NCBI GenBank assembly: GCA_021802025.1
Contig: JAKABC010000023.1
Coordinates: forward strand, 1 to 15,734
Direction of reading: 5' to 3'
Length of the DNA stretch: 15,734 bases
From: Actinomycetes bacterium
Lineage (GTDB): Bacteria > Actinomycetota > Acidimicrobiia > Acidimicrobiales > RAAP-2
Shown here: positions 1 to 6,122 of the stretch, one piece after another
Numbering within the stretch: the stretch's first letter is position 1
How the letters are laid out: every line of letters begins with the position of its first letter
Notes under the pieces: model-generated
Told to the model about the DNA's origin: nothing
The model's input: the letters and a program-made list of their open reading frames with translations, nothing else
Databases searched by the model: none
Program-made: the position numbers and the translations under genes

Positions 1-2
1 AG

Positions 3-267
3 CGCCAACTCATCGGAGCCCTGGTGGAGTCCATCGTCGTGAGCCCAGGGCGCCAGGTCCAGGTGACGCTGAGGGTGCCGACCGTCGGGGCGGAGGGGCC
101 CGGTGAGGTCTTGCCCGGCGGGCGGGTGCGCCATCCGCGGGCGGGACGCGGTGCAACCGGACACAGGAAGACCACGGCGCGACGTGGTTCGTCCCGCGAG
201 AGTCGGTCGTCCCTGGTCCCGGCGGGCGAGGGTACGGAGTGGACCCCGTTTCGCATGGGGTCTTACT
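3..267 (+). pseudogene. possible C-terminal remnant of a serine recombinase, 5' end outside window
   Basis: The frame open from base 3 reads RQLIGALVESIVVSPGRQVQ and then VTLRVP. This resembles the tail of large serine recombinases, where a helix of the type ALVExIxV is followed by a short beta segment. After about residue 35 the frame turns into low-complexity Gly/Arg/Pro sequence and would only stop inside the tmRNA gene at 384-386, so the true C-terminus is unclear and the gene may be decayed. It reads toward the 3' end of ssrA, a common insertion site for integrative elements. The family match rests on about 30 residues and is weak. Other proteins with an amphipathic C-terminal helix are possible. 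The end given here is arbitrary, set at the tmRNA boundary. Confidence 0.3.
242..262 (-). terminator. short hairpin just past ssrA 3' end
   Basis: GACCCC at 242-247 and GGGGTC at 257-262 form a perfect 6-bp stem with a 9-base loop, 5 bases beyond the tmRNA 3' end. There is no T-run on the minus strand, so this is only a candidate terminator or processing signal. Confidence 0.35.
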
Positions 268-619
268 TGGTGGAGGTGCGGGGATTCGAACCCCGGTCCG
301 TCAGTGCCTTGGTCTGCATTCTCCGAGCGCAGCCGATGGAAGGTTGTCGAGAGGCCCCTGGCACCGGCACCGAGGGCACTCCGTAGTCAGTAGAGGTGTC
401 CCGCCCGAGCCACTGACGAACCCGAGCGGTAAGCCCTACTTATATGACACCCGTGAACTGAGCCGTAGGGCTAGGCCCAGGCGGATGTTGCTACCTAAGC
501 AGCAAACGCAAGCTGAGGCTTGGCGTTTATTTTGTGTTTTCCGGCTCTTTAACGTGGCTCCGGAGACCACGGCTCGCTTCTCAGACCTCAACGACCAACG
601 TCGAGAACCATTCACCCCC
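268..619 (-). ncRNA. ssrA: transfer-messenger RNA (tmRNA)
   Basis: This is a 352-nt one-piece tmRNA that rescues stalled ribosomes together with SmpB, encoded just upstream. The 5' end GGGGGTG (619-613) pairs with CACCTCC (278-272) to form a 7-bp acceptor stem. The third pair is G-U, the alanine identity element, and the CCA end is encoded (to 268). A T-arm with GGTTCGAATCC follows at 280-296. The tag frame lies at 524-495, after a segment matching the A-rich region before the resume codon in other tmRNAs (AAATAAAC then GCC). The remaining middle should fold into pseudoknots; I did not fold them. Ends were set from acceptor-stem pairing. Confidence 0.96.
495..524 (-). other. tmRNA proteolysis-tag reading frame, AKPQLAFAA
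   Basis: Resume codon GCC (524-522) starts nine sense codons, Ala-Lys-Pro-Gln-Leu-Ala-Phe-Ala-Ala, ending at TAG (497-495). The resume point was placed by alignment with E. coli tmRNA, where AAAATAGTC precedes GCA. The C-terminal Ala-Ala needed for ClpX recognition is kept, but the third-last residue is Phe rather than the usual Leu, and the tag is short. A longer reading from an upstream in-frame GCC would give 16 residues but fits the conserved pre-resume segment less well. Confidence 0.8.
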
Positions 620-646
620 TCGCCCGGTCGAGGTGACCGGACAGCC

Positions 647-652
647 AGTCTA
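647..652 (-). promoter_or_regulatory. -10 candidate for ssrA, TAGACT
   Basis: TAGACT reads on the minus strand 27 bases before the mature tmRNA 5' end, in the 52-base gap after smpB. It would give a precursor with a leader of about 20 bases. No good -35 hexamer is visible. Confidence 0.4.
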
Positions 653-671
653 ACGGAAGAGCCCTCCCGCC

Positions 672-1190
672 CTAGGCGTAGCGCTCGGAGCGGCGCACTG
701 CGCGGGCCATCTCGCGCTCGGCGTCGCGTTTGGCGATCGCCTGGCGGATGTCCTGGTGGCGACGGCCCCGAGCGAGCGCCAGCTCGACCTTGGCTCGCCC
801 ACTCGAGAAGTAGACGCGCAGGGGGATCATGGTCAGGGCCTGGGTCTCCACCAGGTGGCGCCACCGGTCGATCTCGTGGGCGTGGGCGAGGAGCTTTCGT
901 TTGCGATCGGGATCGTGGCTACCGAAACCCGTGGCGTAGCTCCACGGGGGGATGTGGCTCTGGAAGAGCCATAGCTCCCCGCCCTCGACGCGGGCGAAGG
1001 CCTCGCCGATCTGGGCCTTCCCCTCACGCAGCGACTTGACCTCGGACCCGGTGAGCACGATTCCGCACTCGAGAGTGTCGATGATCTCATAGTCGTGACG
1101 GGCGCGCCGGTTGGTGGCGACCACGCGGTCGCCGACCGCCGCGACTCGCGCCTCGGCGCGGCGCCGCTGGATCTGCTTCGCCCGGGCCAC
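672..1190 (-). CDS. smpB: SsrA-binding protein SmpB
   Basis: SmpB (172 aa) is the tmRNA partner that sits in the decoding centre in place of a codon-anticodon pair. The family core is clear: NRRARHDYEI, then GIVLTGSEVKSLREGK, the HDPDRKRKLL segment, VYFSSGRAKVELALARG, and a basic C-terminal tail (AEREMARAVRR) that would enter the mRNA channel. The open frame extends 26 codons further upstream, but GTG at 1190 starts at the normal SmpB N-terminus (ARAKQIQRRR). It also has TACGCT exactly 6 bases before it, matching the leaderless start layout seen elsewhere in the window; no Shine-Dalgarno is near. The stop lies 52 bases before ssrA on the same strand. It is divergent from mec. Confidence 0.97.
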   Translation of the reverse strand: MARAKQIQRRRAEARVAAVGDRVVATNRRARHDYEIIDTLECGIVLTGSEVKSLREGKAQIGEAFARVEGGELWLFQSHIPPWSYATGFGSHDPDRKRKLLAHAHEIDRWRHLVETQALTMIPLRVYFSSGRAKVELALARGRRHQDIRQAIAKRDAEREMARAVRRSERYA

Positions 1191-1196
1191 GCCACC

Positions 1197-1202
1197 AGCG
1201 TA
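1197..1202 (-). promoter_or_regulatory. -10 element for leaderless smpB, TACGCT
   Basis: TACGCT lies 6 bases before the GTG of smpB, so a start site about 7 bases downstream would coincide with the start codon. It is 20 bases from the oppositely oriented -10 of mec. Confidence 0.5.
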
Positions 1203-1222
1203 GAGCCATCCTCCGAGGGTTC

Positions 1223-1228
1223 TAGGGT
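1223..1228 (+). promoter_or_regulatory. -10 element for leaderless mec, TAGGGT
   Basis: TAGGGT lies 6 bases before the GTG of mec at 1235. No purine-rich Shine-Dalgarno fits the start. The -35 position would fall on the smpB -10, so the two divergent promoters share one short stretch. Confidence 0.55.
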
Positions 1229-1234
1229 GACGGG

Positions 1235-1627
1235 GTGCTGAGGCTTCGGGCCGGACATCGTGAAGCAATGATCGCCACGGCGATCCGCGCCCTGCCTAAC
1301 GAGGGCTGCGGATTGCTCGTCGGGCTCGCCGATGAGGTGGTCGAGGTCGTGGCCAGCCCGAACGTCGCTGACTCGGCACGCGTCTACGAGATCGATCCTC
1401 ACGTGCTGTTGCGAACCTTTCGCGACGCCGAGGCGCGCGGTCTCGACGTGATCGGCGTCTTCCACAGTCACACCCACAGCGCGGCCTACCCCAGTCCCAC
1501 CGACGTCGCGCAGGCGCCCGATCCGTCCTGGCACTACGTGCTCGTCTCGCTGGCTGAGGTGCAGAGCGACCTGCGCAGTTTCCGGATCGTGGAGGGGGCG
1601 ATTACCGAGGAGGAGCTCGCCCTCTGA
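1235..1627 (+). CDS. mec: JAMM/MPN+ metalloprotease, Mec-like (CysO-cysteine hydrolase)
   Basis: This 130-aa zinc protease of the M67 family resembles M. tuberculosis Mec (Rv1334), which releases cysteine from the CysO-cysteine adduct. The JAMM signature is complete: Glu23 in NEGCGLLVG, His77 and His79 in FHSHTH, Ser87 and Asp90 in YPSPTD. The C-terminal half (HYVLVSLAEV, LRSFRIVEGAITEE) also follows Rv1334. The GTG start at 1235 gives the expected LRLRAGHREAM N-terminus and has a -10 hexamer at leaderless distance. cysO and cysM follow on the same strand, as in mycobacteria, but here 85 bases separate mec from cysO. Because the CysO here has residues beyond Gly-Gly, this protease might also trim the carrier; that is inference. 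Confidence 0.9.
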   Translation: MLRLRAGHREAMIATAIRALPNEGCGLLVGLADEVVEVVASPNVADSARVYEIDPHVLLRTFRDAEARGLDVIGVFHSHTHSAAYPSPTDVAQAPDPSWHYVLVSLAEVQSDLRSFRIVEGAITEEELAL

Positions 1628-1660
1628 GGTGACACGGGGCACGGCGCGCCGCGCCGCCGG

Positions 1661-1666
1661 TAATCT
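1661..1666 (+). promoter_or_regulatory. possible -10 for cysO-cysM, TAATCT
   Basis: TAATCT lies in the mec-cysO gap, 46 bases before the cysO ATG, and would give a short leader carrying the cysO ribosome site. It suggests cysO-cysM can be transcribed apart from mec. Confidence 0.35.
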
Positions 1667-1712
1667 CGACCGCGCAGGTCAGGATTCCCCTAGAGCGAGA
1701 AGAAGAGGTGAC

Positions 1713-1994
1713 ATGGCGGCCGTCCTCCGAGTGCCCACCGTCCTTCGCCCGGCCATGGGCAACCAGAGCGCCCTCGAGGTCGAGGGCTCGACCATCGGCG
1801 AGGTGCTGACCCGGGTGACCGAGGCCTACCCCACGGCACGCGCGCAGTTGCTCAACGAGGACGGGTCCCTGCACCGCTTTTTGAACGTGTACGTCAACGA
1901 CGACGACGTGCGCTACCTCGGCGGACTGGACGCTCCGGTGTCCGACCGCGACGAGATCACCCTGCTGCCGGCGGTCGCGGGCGGATCACACTAA
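1713..1994 (+). CDS. cysO: CysO-like ubiquitin-fold sulfur carrier with two residues after Gly-Gly
   Basis: This 93-aa MoaD/ThiS-fold protein donates sulfur as a C-terminal thiocarboxylate to CysM. The fold match to M. tuberculosis CysO is good: RVPTVLRPAMGNQ at the N-terminus, HRFLNVYVNDDDVRYLGGLD in the middle, and EITLLPAVAGG near the end. The unusual point is the C-terminus. The diglycine at 90-91 is followed by Ser-His before TAA, whereas mycobacterial CysO ends at Gly-Gly. Unless removed, Ser-His would block adenylation and thiocarboxylation. ATG at 1713 was chosen because GAGGTG precedes it by 4 bases and the N-terminus matches; the open frame begins earlier, at 1629. cysM starts on the very next base. 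A single base change (TCA to TGA) would restore the usual end, so a sequence error must be excluded. Confidence 0.9.
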   Translation: MAAVLRVPTVLRPAMGNQSALEVEGSTIGEVLTRVTEAYPTARAQLLNEDGSLHRFLNVYVNDDDVRYLGGLDAPVSDRDEITLLPAVAGGSH

Positions 1995-2957
1995 GTGGCC
2001 CGCGTCTCGTCGGTCCTCGAGCTCGTCGGCAACACGCCGGTCGTCGACGTGAGTGCCCTGTCGCCGTCGCCGAACGTCACCCTGCTCGCCAAGCTCGAGG
2101 GGCGCAACCCCGCCGGCTCAATCAAGGACCGCGTGGCGCTGTCGCTCGTCGAGGCCGCCGAAGCCGAGGGACGCCTGGTGCCGGGTCGCCCGGGCCAGGT
2201 GCTCATCGAGCCGTCCTCGGGTAACACCGGGATCGCCCTCGCGATGATCTGTCGGCTGCGCGGCTATCACTTGAAGGTGGTCCTGCCGGCCAACGTCTCG
2301 CCGGAGCGTCGCCAACTCCTGGTGGCCTGGGGGGCGGAGATCGTGGAGTCCCCGGGGGCCGAGGGCTCTAACGGCGCGGTGCGCCGGGCCCAGACGCTCG
2401 CCGCCGAGCACCCCGAGTGGGTCTTCCTCTACCAGTACGCGAACCCGGCCAATCCCCGGGCCCACTACACCACGACCGGCCCCGAGATCCTCGCCGACGT
2501 GCCCGAGATCACCCACTTCGTCGCGGGCCTCGGGACGTCGGGGACGCTGATGGGCGTGGGGCGCTACCTCAAGGAGAACCGCCCCGGCGTGCAGGTGTGG
2601 GCGGTCGAGCCCCCCAGCGGAGAAGTGGTCGATGGACTGCGCAGCCTGGAGGACGGCTACGTACCCCCGGTCTTCACCGACAACGGCGGGGCCGAGCTGC
2701 TGGATCGCAAGGTGATCGTCCGACTGCGCGAGTCGGTGGAGTGGACGCGTCGGCTCACCGAGGTCGGGCTCTTCACCGGTCTGTCGTCGGGCGCGATTAT
2801 GGCCGGCGCCGTCAAGTGCGCCCGTTCGGTCGGCGACGCACCCGCCACCATCGTGACCGTCGTCTGCGACGACGGCTGGAAGTACCTCTCGACGGGCGCC
2901 TGGAGTGACGACGTGGACGACGTGGTGGAGCGGGCCCGCACGACCATCTACTTCTAG
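1995..2957 (+). CDS. cysM: O-phosphoserine sulfhydrylase CysM (CysO-dependent cysteine synthase)
   Basis: This 320-aa PLP enzyme of the cysteine synthase fold makes cysteine from O-phosphoserine and CysO thiocarboxylate. Visible landmarks are Lys44 in GSIKDR (Schiff-base lysine), SGNTG at 75-79 (substrate carboxylate loop), GTSGT at 180-184 (PLP phosphate cup) and GLSSGA at 262-267. The segment DGLRSLEDGYVPP places Arg216 where the mycobacterial enzyme has Arg220, which selects O-phosphoserine over O-acetylserine. The tail GWKYLSTGAW followed by an acidic stretch also matches Rv1336. GTG at 1995 follows the cysO TAA with no gap, so translation is probably coupled. Function is inferred from this motif and from the mec-cysO neighbours. 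Confidence 0.93.
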   Translation: MARVSSVLELVGNTPVVDVSALSPSPNVTLLAKLEGRNPAGSIKDRVALSLVEAAEAEGRLVPGRPGQVLIEPSSGNTGIALAMICRLRGYHLKVVLPANVSPERRQLLVAWGAEIVESPGAEGSNGAVRRAQTLAAEHPEWVFLYQYANPANPRAHYTTTGPEILADVPEITHFVAGLGTSGTLMGVGRYLKENRPGVQVWAVEPPSGEVVDGLRSLEDGYVPPVFTDNGGAELLDRKVIVRLRESVEWTRRLTEVGLFTGLSSGAIMAGAVKCARSVGDAPATIVTVVCDDGWKYLSTGAWSDDVDDVVERARTTIYF

Positions 2958-2970
2958 GGCCGGCCCCGGC

Positions 2971-2976
2971 TACGGT
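2971..2976 (+). promoter_or_regulatory. possible -10 for rph-rdgB, TACGGT
   Basis: TACGGT lies 22 bases before the rph ATG, between cysM and rph. It would give a leader of about 15 bases that includes the AGGAGG site. Confidence 0.4.
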
Positions 2977-2998
2977 GGCTGCCGACCCCAGGAGGACC

Positions 2999-3742
2999 AT
3001 GGACACCACTCGAGCCGACGGCCGTGCGCCCGACGAGCCCCGCCCGATCTCCTTCGAGCGGGACTTCACCGACGCGGCCCTGGGGTCGGTGCTCGTCGCC
3101 GTCGGGCGAACGCGGGTCCTGTGCACGGCCTCGGTGGATCTCGACGTCCCGCGGTGGCTCCGGGGCCAGGGGCGCGGCTGGGTGAGCGCCGAGTACTCCA
3201 TGCTCCCGGGGGCCTCGGTCGAGCGCATCGCGCGCGAGGCCGCCCGGGGTAAGCAGTCGGGACGCACCCACGAGATCCAACGGCTCATCGGTCGCTCGTT
3301 GAGGGCCGTGACCGACCTGACCCGGATGCCCGACGTGCAGATCCTGGTCGACTGCGACGTCCTCCAGGCCGACGGGGGGACCCGGACCGCGTCGATCTGC
3401 GGGGGGTACGTCGCCCTCCACGACGCCCTGACGCGGATGGTCGCCGCCGGGAACTTGGTCGACCACCCTCTGGTCGACTCGGTGGCCGCGGTGTCGGTGG
3501 GCATCGTCGACGGCACGCCCGTGCTCGACCTGCCCTACGCCGAGGACTCCCGAGCCGAGACCGACATGAACGTCGTGATGACCGGCTCGGGCCGCTTCGT
3601 CGAGGTCCAGGGTACGGCCGAGGGCGCTCCCTTTGACCGCGCCGAGCTCGACGCGCTGCTCGAGCTCGCGGCCGGCGGACTCGCGCGTATCGCCGCGGCC
3701 CAGCGCGAAATGCTCGCCGTGGTGCCCGGTCCGCGCGCGTGA
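2999..3742 (+). CDS. rph: ribonuclease PH
   Basis: RNase PH (247 aa) is a phosphorolytic 3'-5' exonuclease that trims tRNA 3' ends. The N-terminal RADGRAPDEPRPI and the hallmark segments LCTASVDLDVPRW, GRGWVSAEYSMLPGAS, GKQSGRTHEIQRLIGRSLRAV and ADGGTRTASICGGYVAL (phosphate site with Thr128 and Arg129) are all present, ending with AETDMNVVMTGSGRFVEVQGTAEG. Length is normal for the family. ATG at 2999 is preferred over an upstream GTG at 2975 because AGGAGG at 2990-2995 precedes it, although the 3-base spacing is short. The stop overlaps the rdgB start. tRNA-Leu in this window lacks an encoded CCA, so 3' maturation is needed here. Confidence 0.97.
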   Translation: MDTTRADGRAPDEPRPISFERDFTDAALGSVLVAVGRTRVLCTASVDLDVPRWLRGQGRGWVSAEYSMLPGASVERIAREAARGKQSGRTHEIQRLIGRSLRAVTDLTRMPDVQILVDCDVLQADGGTRTASICGGYVALHDALTRMVAAGNLVDHPLVDSVAAVSVGIVDGTPVLDLPYAEDSRAETDMNVVMTGSGRFVEVQGTAEGAPFDRAELDALLELAAGGLARIAAAQREMLAVVPGPRA

Positions 3743-4323
3743 GGCGGTTGGTCCTCGCCACGGCTAACGCCCACAAGGCGGCCGAGATGCGCGCCGTGCT
3801 CAGCGAACTCGGCTACACGCTCGAGCCGCGCCCCGCGGGACTGGGGGAGATTGACGAGGTCGAAGAGACCCTCGAGGGCAACGCCGTGTTAAAGGCACGC
3901 GCCGTCGCTTCCGTCGCCCAGGCGGCGGCGGTCGCCGACGACACGGGACTGTTCGTCGACGCGCTGGACGGGCGTCCGGGGGTCTACAGCGCGCGCTACG
4001 CCGGCCCCGACGCCAGTGACGCACAGAACGTCGCGCGCGTGCTCGCCGAGCTCGACGGTGTTCCGCCCGAGTCGCGAGGCGCCCACTTCCGCACGGTGAT
4101 CGCGGTCGCCGAGCCCGACGGGAGCGCTCGCTGGGTCGAGGGCGTGCTCGACGGGCGCATCGCCGATGTACCGCGGGGGGAGAACGGCTTCGGTTACGAC
4201 GTGGTGTTCATCCCCTCTGACCTGGGAGGAGAGACACTCGCGGAGCTATCGGCCGAGGCGAAGAACGCGATCTCCCACCGCGGACGCGCCCTGCGCGCCC
4301 TGGCTGAAATGCTGAGAGCGTAA
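3739..4323 (+). CDS. rdgB: RdgB/HAM1 non-canonical purine NTP pyrophosphatase
   Basis: This 194-aa ITPase-family enzyme hydrolyses dITP and XTP to monophosphates, keeping deaminated purines out of nucleic acids. Motifs seen are LATANAHKAAE (8-13 nucleotide loop), ADDTGLFVDALDGRPGVYSARYAG (acidic metal and base site, Asp67/Asp68), GENGFGYDVVF and the C-terminal SHRGRAL. The GTG start overlaps the rph stop as GTGA, so the two genes are coupled. The rph-rdgB pairing is also known in mycobacteria and many other bacteria. Length is typical. Confidence 0.96.
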   Translation: MRRLVLATANAHKAAEMRAVLSELGYTLEPRPAGLGEIDEVEETLEGNAVLKARAVASVAQAAAVADDTGLFVDALDGRPGVYSARYAGPDASDAQNVARVLAELDGVPPESRGAHFRTVIAVAEPDGSARWVEGVLDGRIADVPRGENGFGYDVVFIPSDLGGETLAELSAEAKNAISHRGRALRALAEMLRA

Positions 4324-4349
4324 GGGTCCCTTCACCCAGTGTTCACCCG

Positions 4350-4355
4350 TAGGGT
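4350..4355 (+). promoter_or_regulatory. -10 element for leaderless Lon-N gene, TAGGGT
   Basis: TAGGGT lies 6 bases before the GTG at 4362, the same sequence and spacing as the mec promoter. Two TTCACC copies (4331 and 4342) stand just upstream and could be part of a regulator or -35 site. Confidence 0.55.
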
Positions 4356-4361
4356 GGTTAC

Positions 4362-5000
4362 GTGAGTTCGACGTCCCTGGCGATGTTCCCGTTGGGGATG
4401 GTGGTCTTCCCGCACCAGACGATCGGCCTGTGCGTCTTCGAACCCCGGTACCACCGGCTCGTTGAGGACGTCGCCAGCGACGGCCGGTTCGGGACCTGTC
4501 TCATCGAGCGCGGCTCGGAGGTCGGTGGGCGCGACGAGCGGACCTCGGTGGGCACGGTGGTCGAGATCCTGGGTTCTCACGAGCTCCCCGACGGCCAGAC
4601 CCTTCTCGTGGTCGAGGCGATCGAGTGCGTCGAGGTCACGCGGTGGCTCGAGGACGACCCCTACCCTCGGGCCGAGGTGCGCACGCGCTGCTGCGACGAC
4701 GTGGCGGTCGAGCCGATGCTGCTCGCCTCGACCGAGTCCGCGGTGCGAGCCCTGCGCGCGCTGCAGAGCGAGGTGGTCGCCGACCAGTGCCTGCGCCGGG
4801 ACGTCCCGATGGACGACGACCCCCGGGTGCGTGCGTGGCAACTGTGCGCGCTGACCCCGATGTCGGTACTCGACCAGTTCAAGGTGCTCAGCCTGTCGAA
4901 CCCGAACGACCGCCTCCGACTCGTGGCCGAGATCTGCTGCGAACGCTACGGCGACTTCCAGCGTCAGCTGGCGCTCGACGGCCAGCCGCTGTTCAACTGA
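4362..5000 (+). CDS. stand-alone Lon protease N-terminal (substrate-binding) domain protein
   Basis: This 212-aa protein matches the LON substrate-binding domain, with no ATPase or protease part. The opening LAMFPLGMVVFPHQTIGLCVFEPRYHRLVEDV is the typical start of this domain (P-L-x-x-x-x-F-P then FEPRY). RFGTCLIERGSEVGG and a VGTVVEIL strand follow, and a helical C-terminal half includes MSVLDQFKVLSLSNPNDRLRLVAEIC. Such proteins are widespread in actinobacteria, and their role is not settled; a chaperone-like or substrate-handling role is inference. The stop is immediately next to the stop of the convergent FKBP gene, so there is no intergenic space. GTG at 4362 is supported by the leaderless promoter spacing. 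Confidence 0.88.
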   Translation: MSSTSLAMFPLGMVVFPHQTIGLCVFEPRYHRLVEDVASDGRFGTCLIERGSEVGGRDERTSVGTVVEILGSHELPDGQTLLVVEAIECVEVTRWLEDDPYPRAEVRTRCCDDVAVEPMLLASTESAVRALRALQSEVVADQCLRRDVPMDDDPRVRAWQLCALTPMSVLDQFKVLSLSNPNDRLRLVAEICCERYGDFQRQLALDGQPLFN

Positions 5001-5372
5001 TCAGCGCACCGCGACCAGGTCGACGACGAACAGCAGGGTCTCGCCCGGAGCGATGACTCCGCCGGCGCCGCGTTCGCCGTAGCCGAGGTGCGAGGGGATG
5101 ACGAGCCGGCGCCGACCGCCGACGCGCATCCCGGCCACGCCCTGGTCCCAGCCGGCGATCACCCAGCCCGCCCCGACGGGGAACTCGAAGGTCTCACCGC
5201 GGTCCCACGACGAGTCGAACTCGACGCCCGTCGAGTGGGCCACGCCGACGTAGTGCACGACGGCCGTCTGGCCGGCCCGGATGGGTTCTCCCTCGCCGAG
5301 GACGAGGTCCTCGGCGATGAGGTCGTGCGGGACGGGTCCGGAGTGGGGCTCGACGAGGGGCTTGTCGGTCAT
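5001..5372 (-). CDS. FKBP-type peptidyl-prolyl cis-trans isomerase
   Basis: This 123-aa single-domain FKBP is a cytoplasmic proline isomerase; no signal peptide is present. The domain covers about residues 31-123: VVHYVGV with Tyr41, EFDSSWDRGETFEFPVGAG, VIAGWDQGVAGMRVGGRRRLVIPSHLGYG with Trp75 and Tyr98, and LLFVVDLV at the end. These are the usual active-site aromatic positions. ATG at 5372 was chosen over a frame that extends into the tRNA-Leu gene, because TAGGGT sits 7 bases before it and the shorter protein fits the family. The gene lies downstream of tRNA-Leu on the same strand and is tail-to-tail with the Lon-N gene. Confidence 0.94.
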   Translation of the reverse strand: MTDKPLVEPHSGPVPHDLIAEDLVLGEGEPIRAGQTAVVHYVGVAHSTGVEFDSSWDRGETFEFPVGAGWVIAGWDQGVAGMRVGGRRRLVIPSHLGYGERGAGGVIAPGETLLFVVDLVAVR

Positions 5373-5379
5373 CGAAGGG

Positions 5380-5385
5380 ACCCTA
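5380..5385 (-). promoter_or_regulatory. -10 element for leaderless FKBP gene, TAGGGT
   Basis: TAGGGT on the minus strand lies 7 bases before the ATG at 5372, identical to the mec and Lon-N hexamers. Confidence 0.55.
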
Positions 5386-5396
5386 GCGGGGATCGG

Positions 5397-5476
5397 TGCG
5401 GGCGGCGGGACTCGAACCCACACTCCGAAGAACTGGTACCTAAAACCAGCGCGTCTGCCAATTCCGCCACGCCCGC
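5397..5476 (-). tRNA. tRNA-Leu, anticodon UAG
   Basis: The 80-nt class II cloverleaf has acceptor GCGGGCG (5476-5470) pairing with CGCCCGC (5404-5398) and discriminator A at 5397. The anticodon stem is CTGGT/ACCAG around loop TTTAGGT, giving anticodon UAG for CUN leucine codons. An 11-base variable region and T-arm GTGGG-TTCGAGT-CCCGC follow. CCA is not encoded (the next bases are CCG). Confidence 0.96.
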
Positions 5477-5486
5477 GGACCCACCC

Positions 5487-5492
5487 ACTCTA
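5487..5492 (-). promoter_or_regulatory. -10 candidate for tRNA-Leu, TAGAGT
   Basis: TAGAGT on the minus strand lies 10 bases before the tRNA 5' end. It is divergent from the clpP -10 located 33 bases away. Confidence 0.4.
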
Positions 5493-5525
5493 GGACCGTC
5501 CGGAGGTCGCACCGTGACCGCACGG

Positions 5526-5531
5526 TAGATT
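5526..5531 (+). promoter_or_regulatory. -10 element for leaderless clpP, TAGATT
   Basis: TAGATT lies 6 bases before the ATG at 5538, giving transcription predicted to begin at the start codon. It would drive clpP and the two exporter genes that overlap behind it. Confidence 0.55.
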
Positions 5532-5537
5532 GGGCCC

Positions 5538-6122
5538 ATGATTAGCGCCCGAATCGACGCCGGCCCGACCAACGACCTCAACCAGCGGCTGCTGCGCGAG
5601 CGCATCGTCTTCCTCGGCTCGGTGGTCGACCAGGACACGGCCAACCGCATCTGCGCCGAACTGCTGCTCCTCGAGGCCGAGGACCGCGACCGCGACATCA
5701 GCCTGTACATCAACTCCCCGGGCGGCTCGGTGACCGACGGACTGGCGATCTACGACACGATGCAGTACGTCAACTGCGACGTGCGCACGATCTGCATCGG
5801 CATGGCCGCCTCGATGGGCCAGTTCCTGCTCTGCGCGGGGGCGCCGGGCAAGCGCTTCAGCCTGCCCCACAGCCGAATCCTCATGCACCAGCCCTCGATG
5901 GGCGGCATGCAGGGCCAGGCGTCGGACATCGCGATCCAGGCCGAGCAGATCGTCTACCTCAAGCGGATGCTCGCCGAGCGGATCGCCCACCACACGGGCC
6001 AGTCGGTTGAGCAGATCGAGGCGGACTCGGACCGCGACCGCTGGTTCACGGCCCACGAGGCCCTCGAGTACGGCTTCATCGACGCCGTCATCGAGCGCTC
6101 GGCGCTGCGCCAAGGGGCCTAG
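5538..6122 (+). CDS. clpP: ATP-dependent Clp protease proteolytic subunit ClpP
   Basis: This 194-aa serine peptidase forms the ClpP barrel fed by ClpX or ClpC, and would degrade proteins carrying the tmRNA tag. The catalytic triad is visible: Ser92 in GMAASMGQF, His117 in RILMHQPSMGG and Asp167 in EADSDRDRWF. The N-terminal axial segment and LYINSPGGSVTDGLAIYDTM (oxyanion glycine loop) are normal. Little or no propeptide is seen. ATG at 5538 is supported by the leaderless promoter. Actinobacteria usually carry two clpP genes side by side, but here clpP is alone and is followed, with a 1-base overlap (TAGTG), by a polysaccharide exporter permease. Confidence 0.97.
   Translation: MISARIDAGPTNDLNQRLLRERIVFLGSVVDQDTANRICAELLLLEAEDRDRDISLYINSPGGSVTDGLAIYDTMQYVNCDVRTICIGMAASMGQFLLCAGAPGKRFSLPHSRILMHQPSMGGMQGQASDIAIQAEQIVYLKRMLAERIAHHTGQSVEQIEADSDRDRWFTAHEALEYGFIDAVIERSALRQGA

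Noticed and set aside
239..1039. Plus-strand open frame of 266 codons across ssrA and smpB
   Set aside because: It translates the antisense of a structural RNA and of smpB; no family resemblance.
672..1268. Longer SmpB starting at 1268
   Set aside because: The extra 26 residues do not fit the SmpB N-terminus and would overlap the mec start; GTG at 1190 fits both family and promoter.
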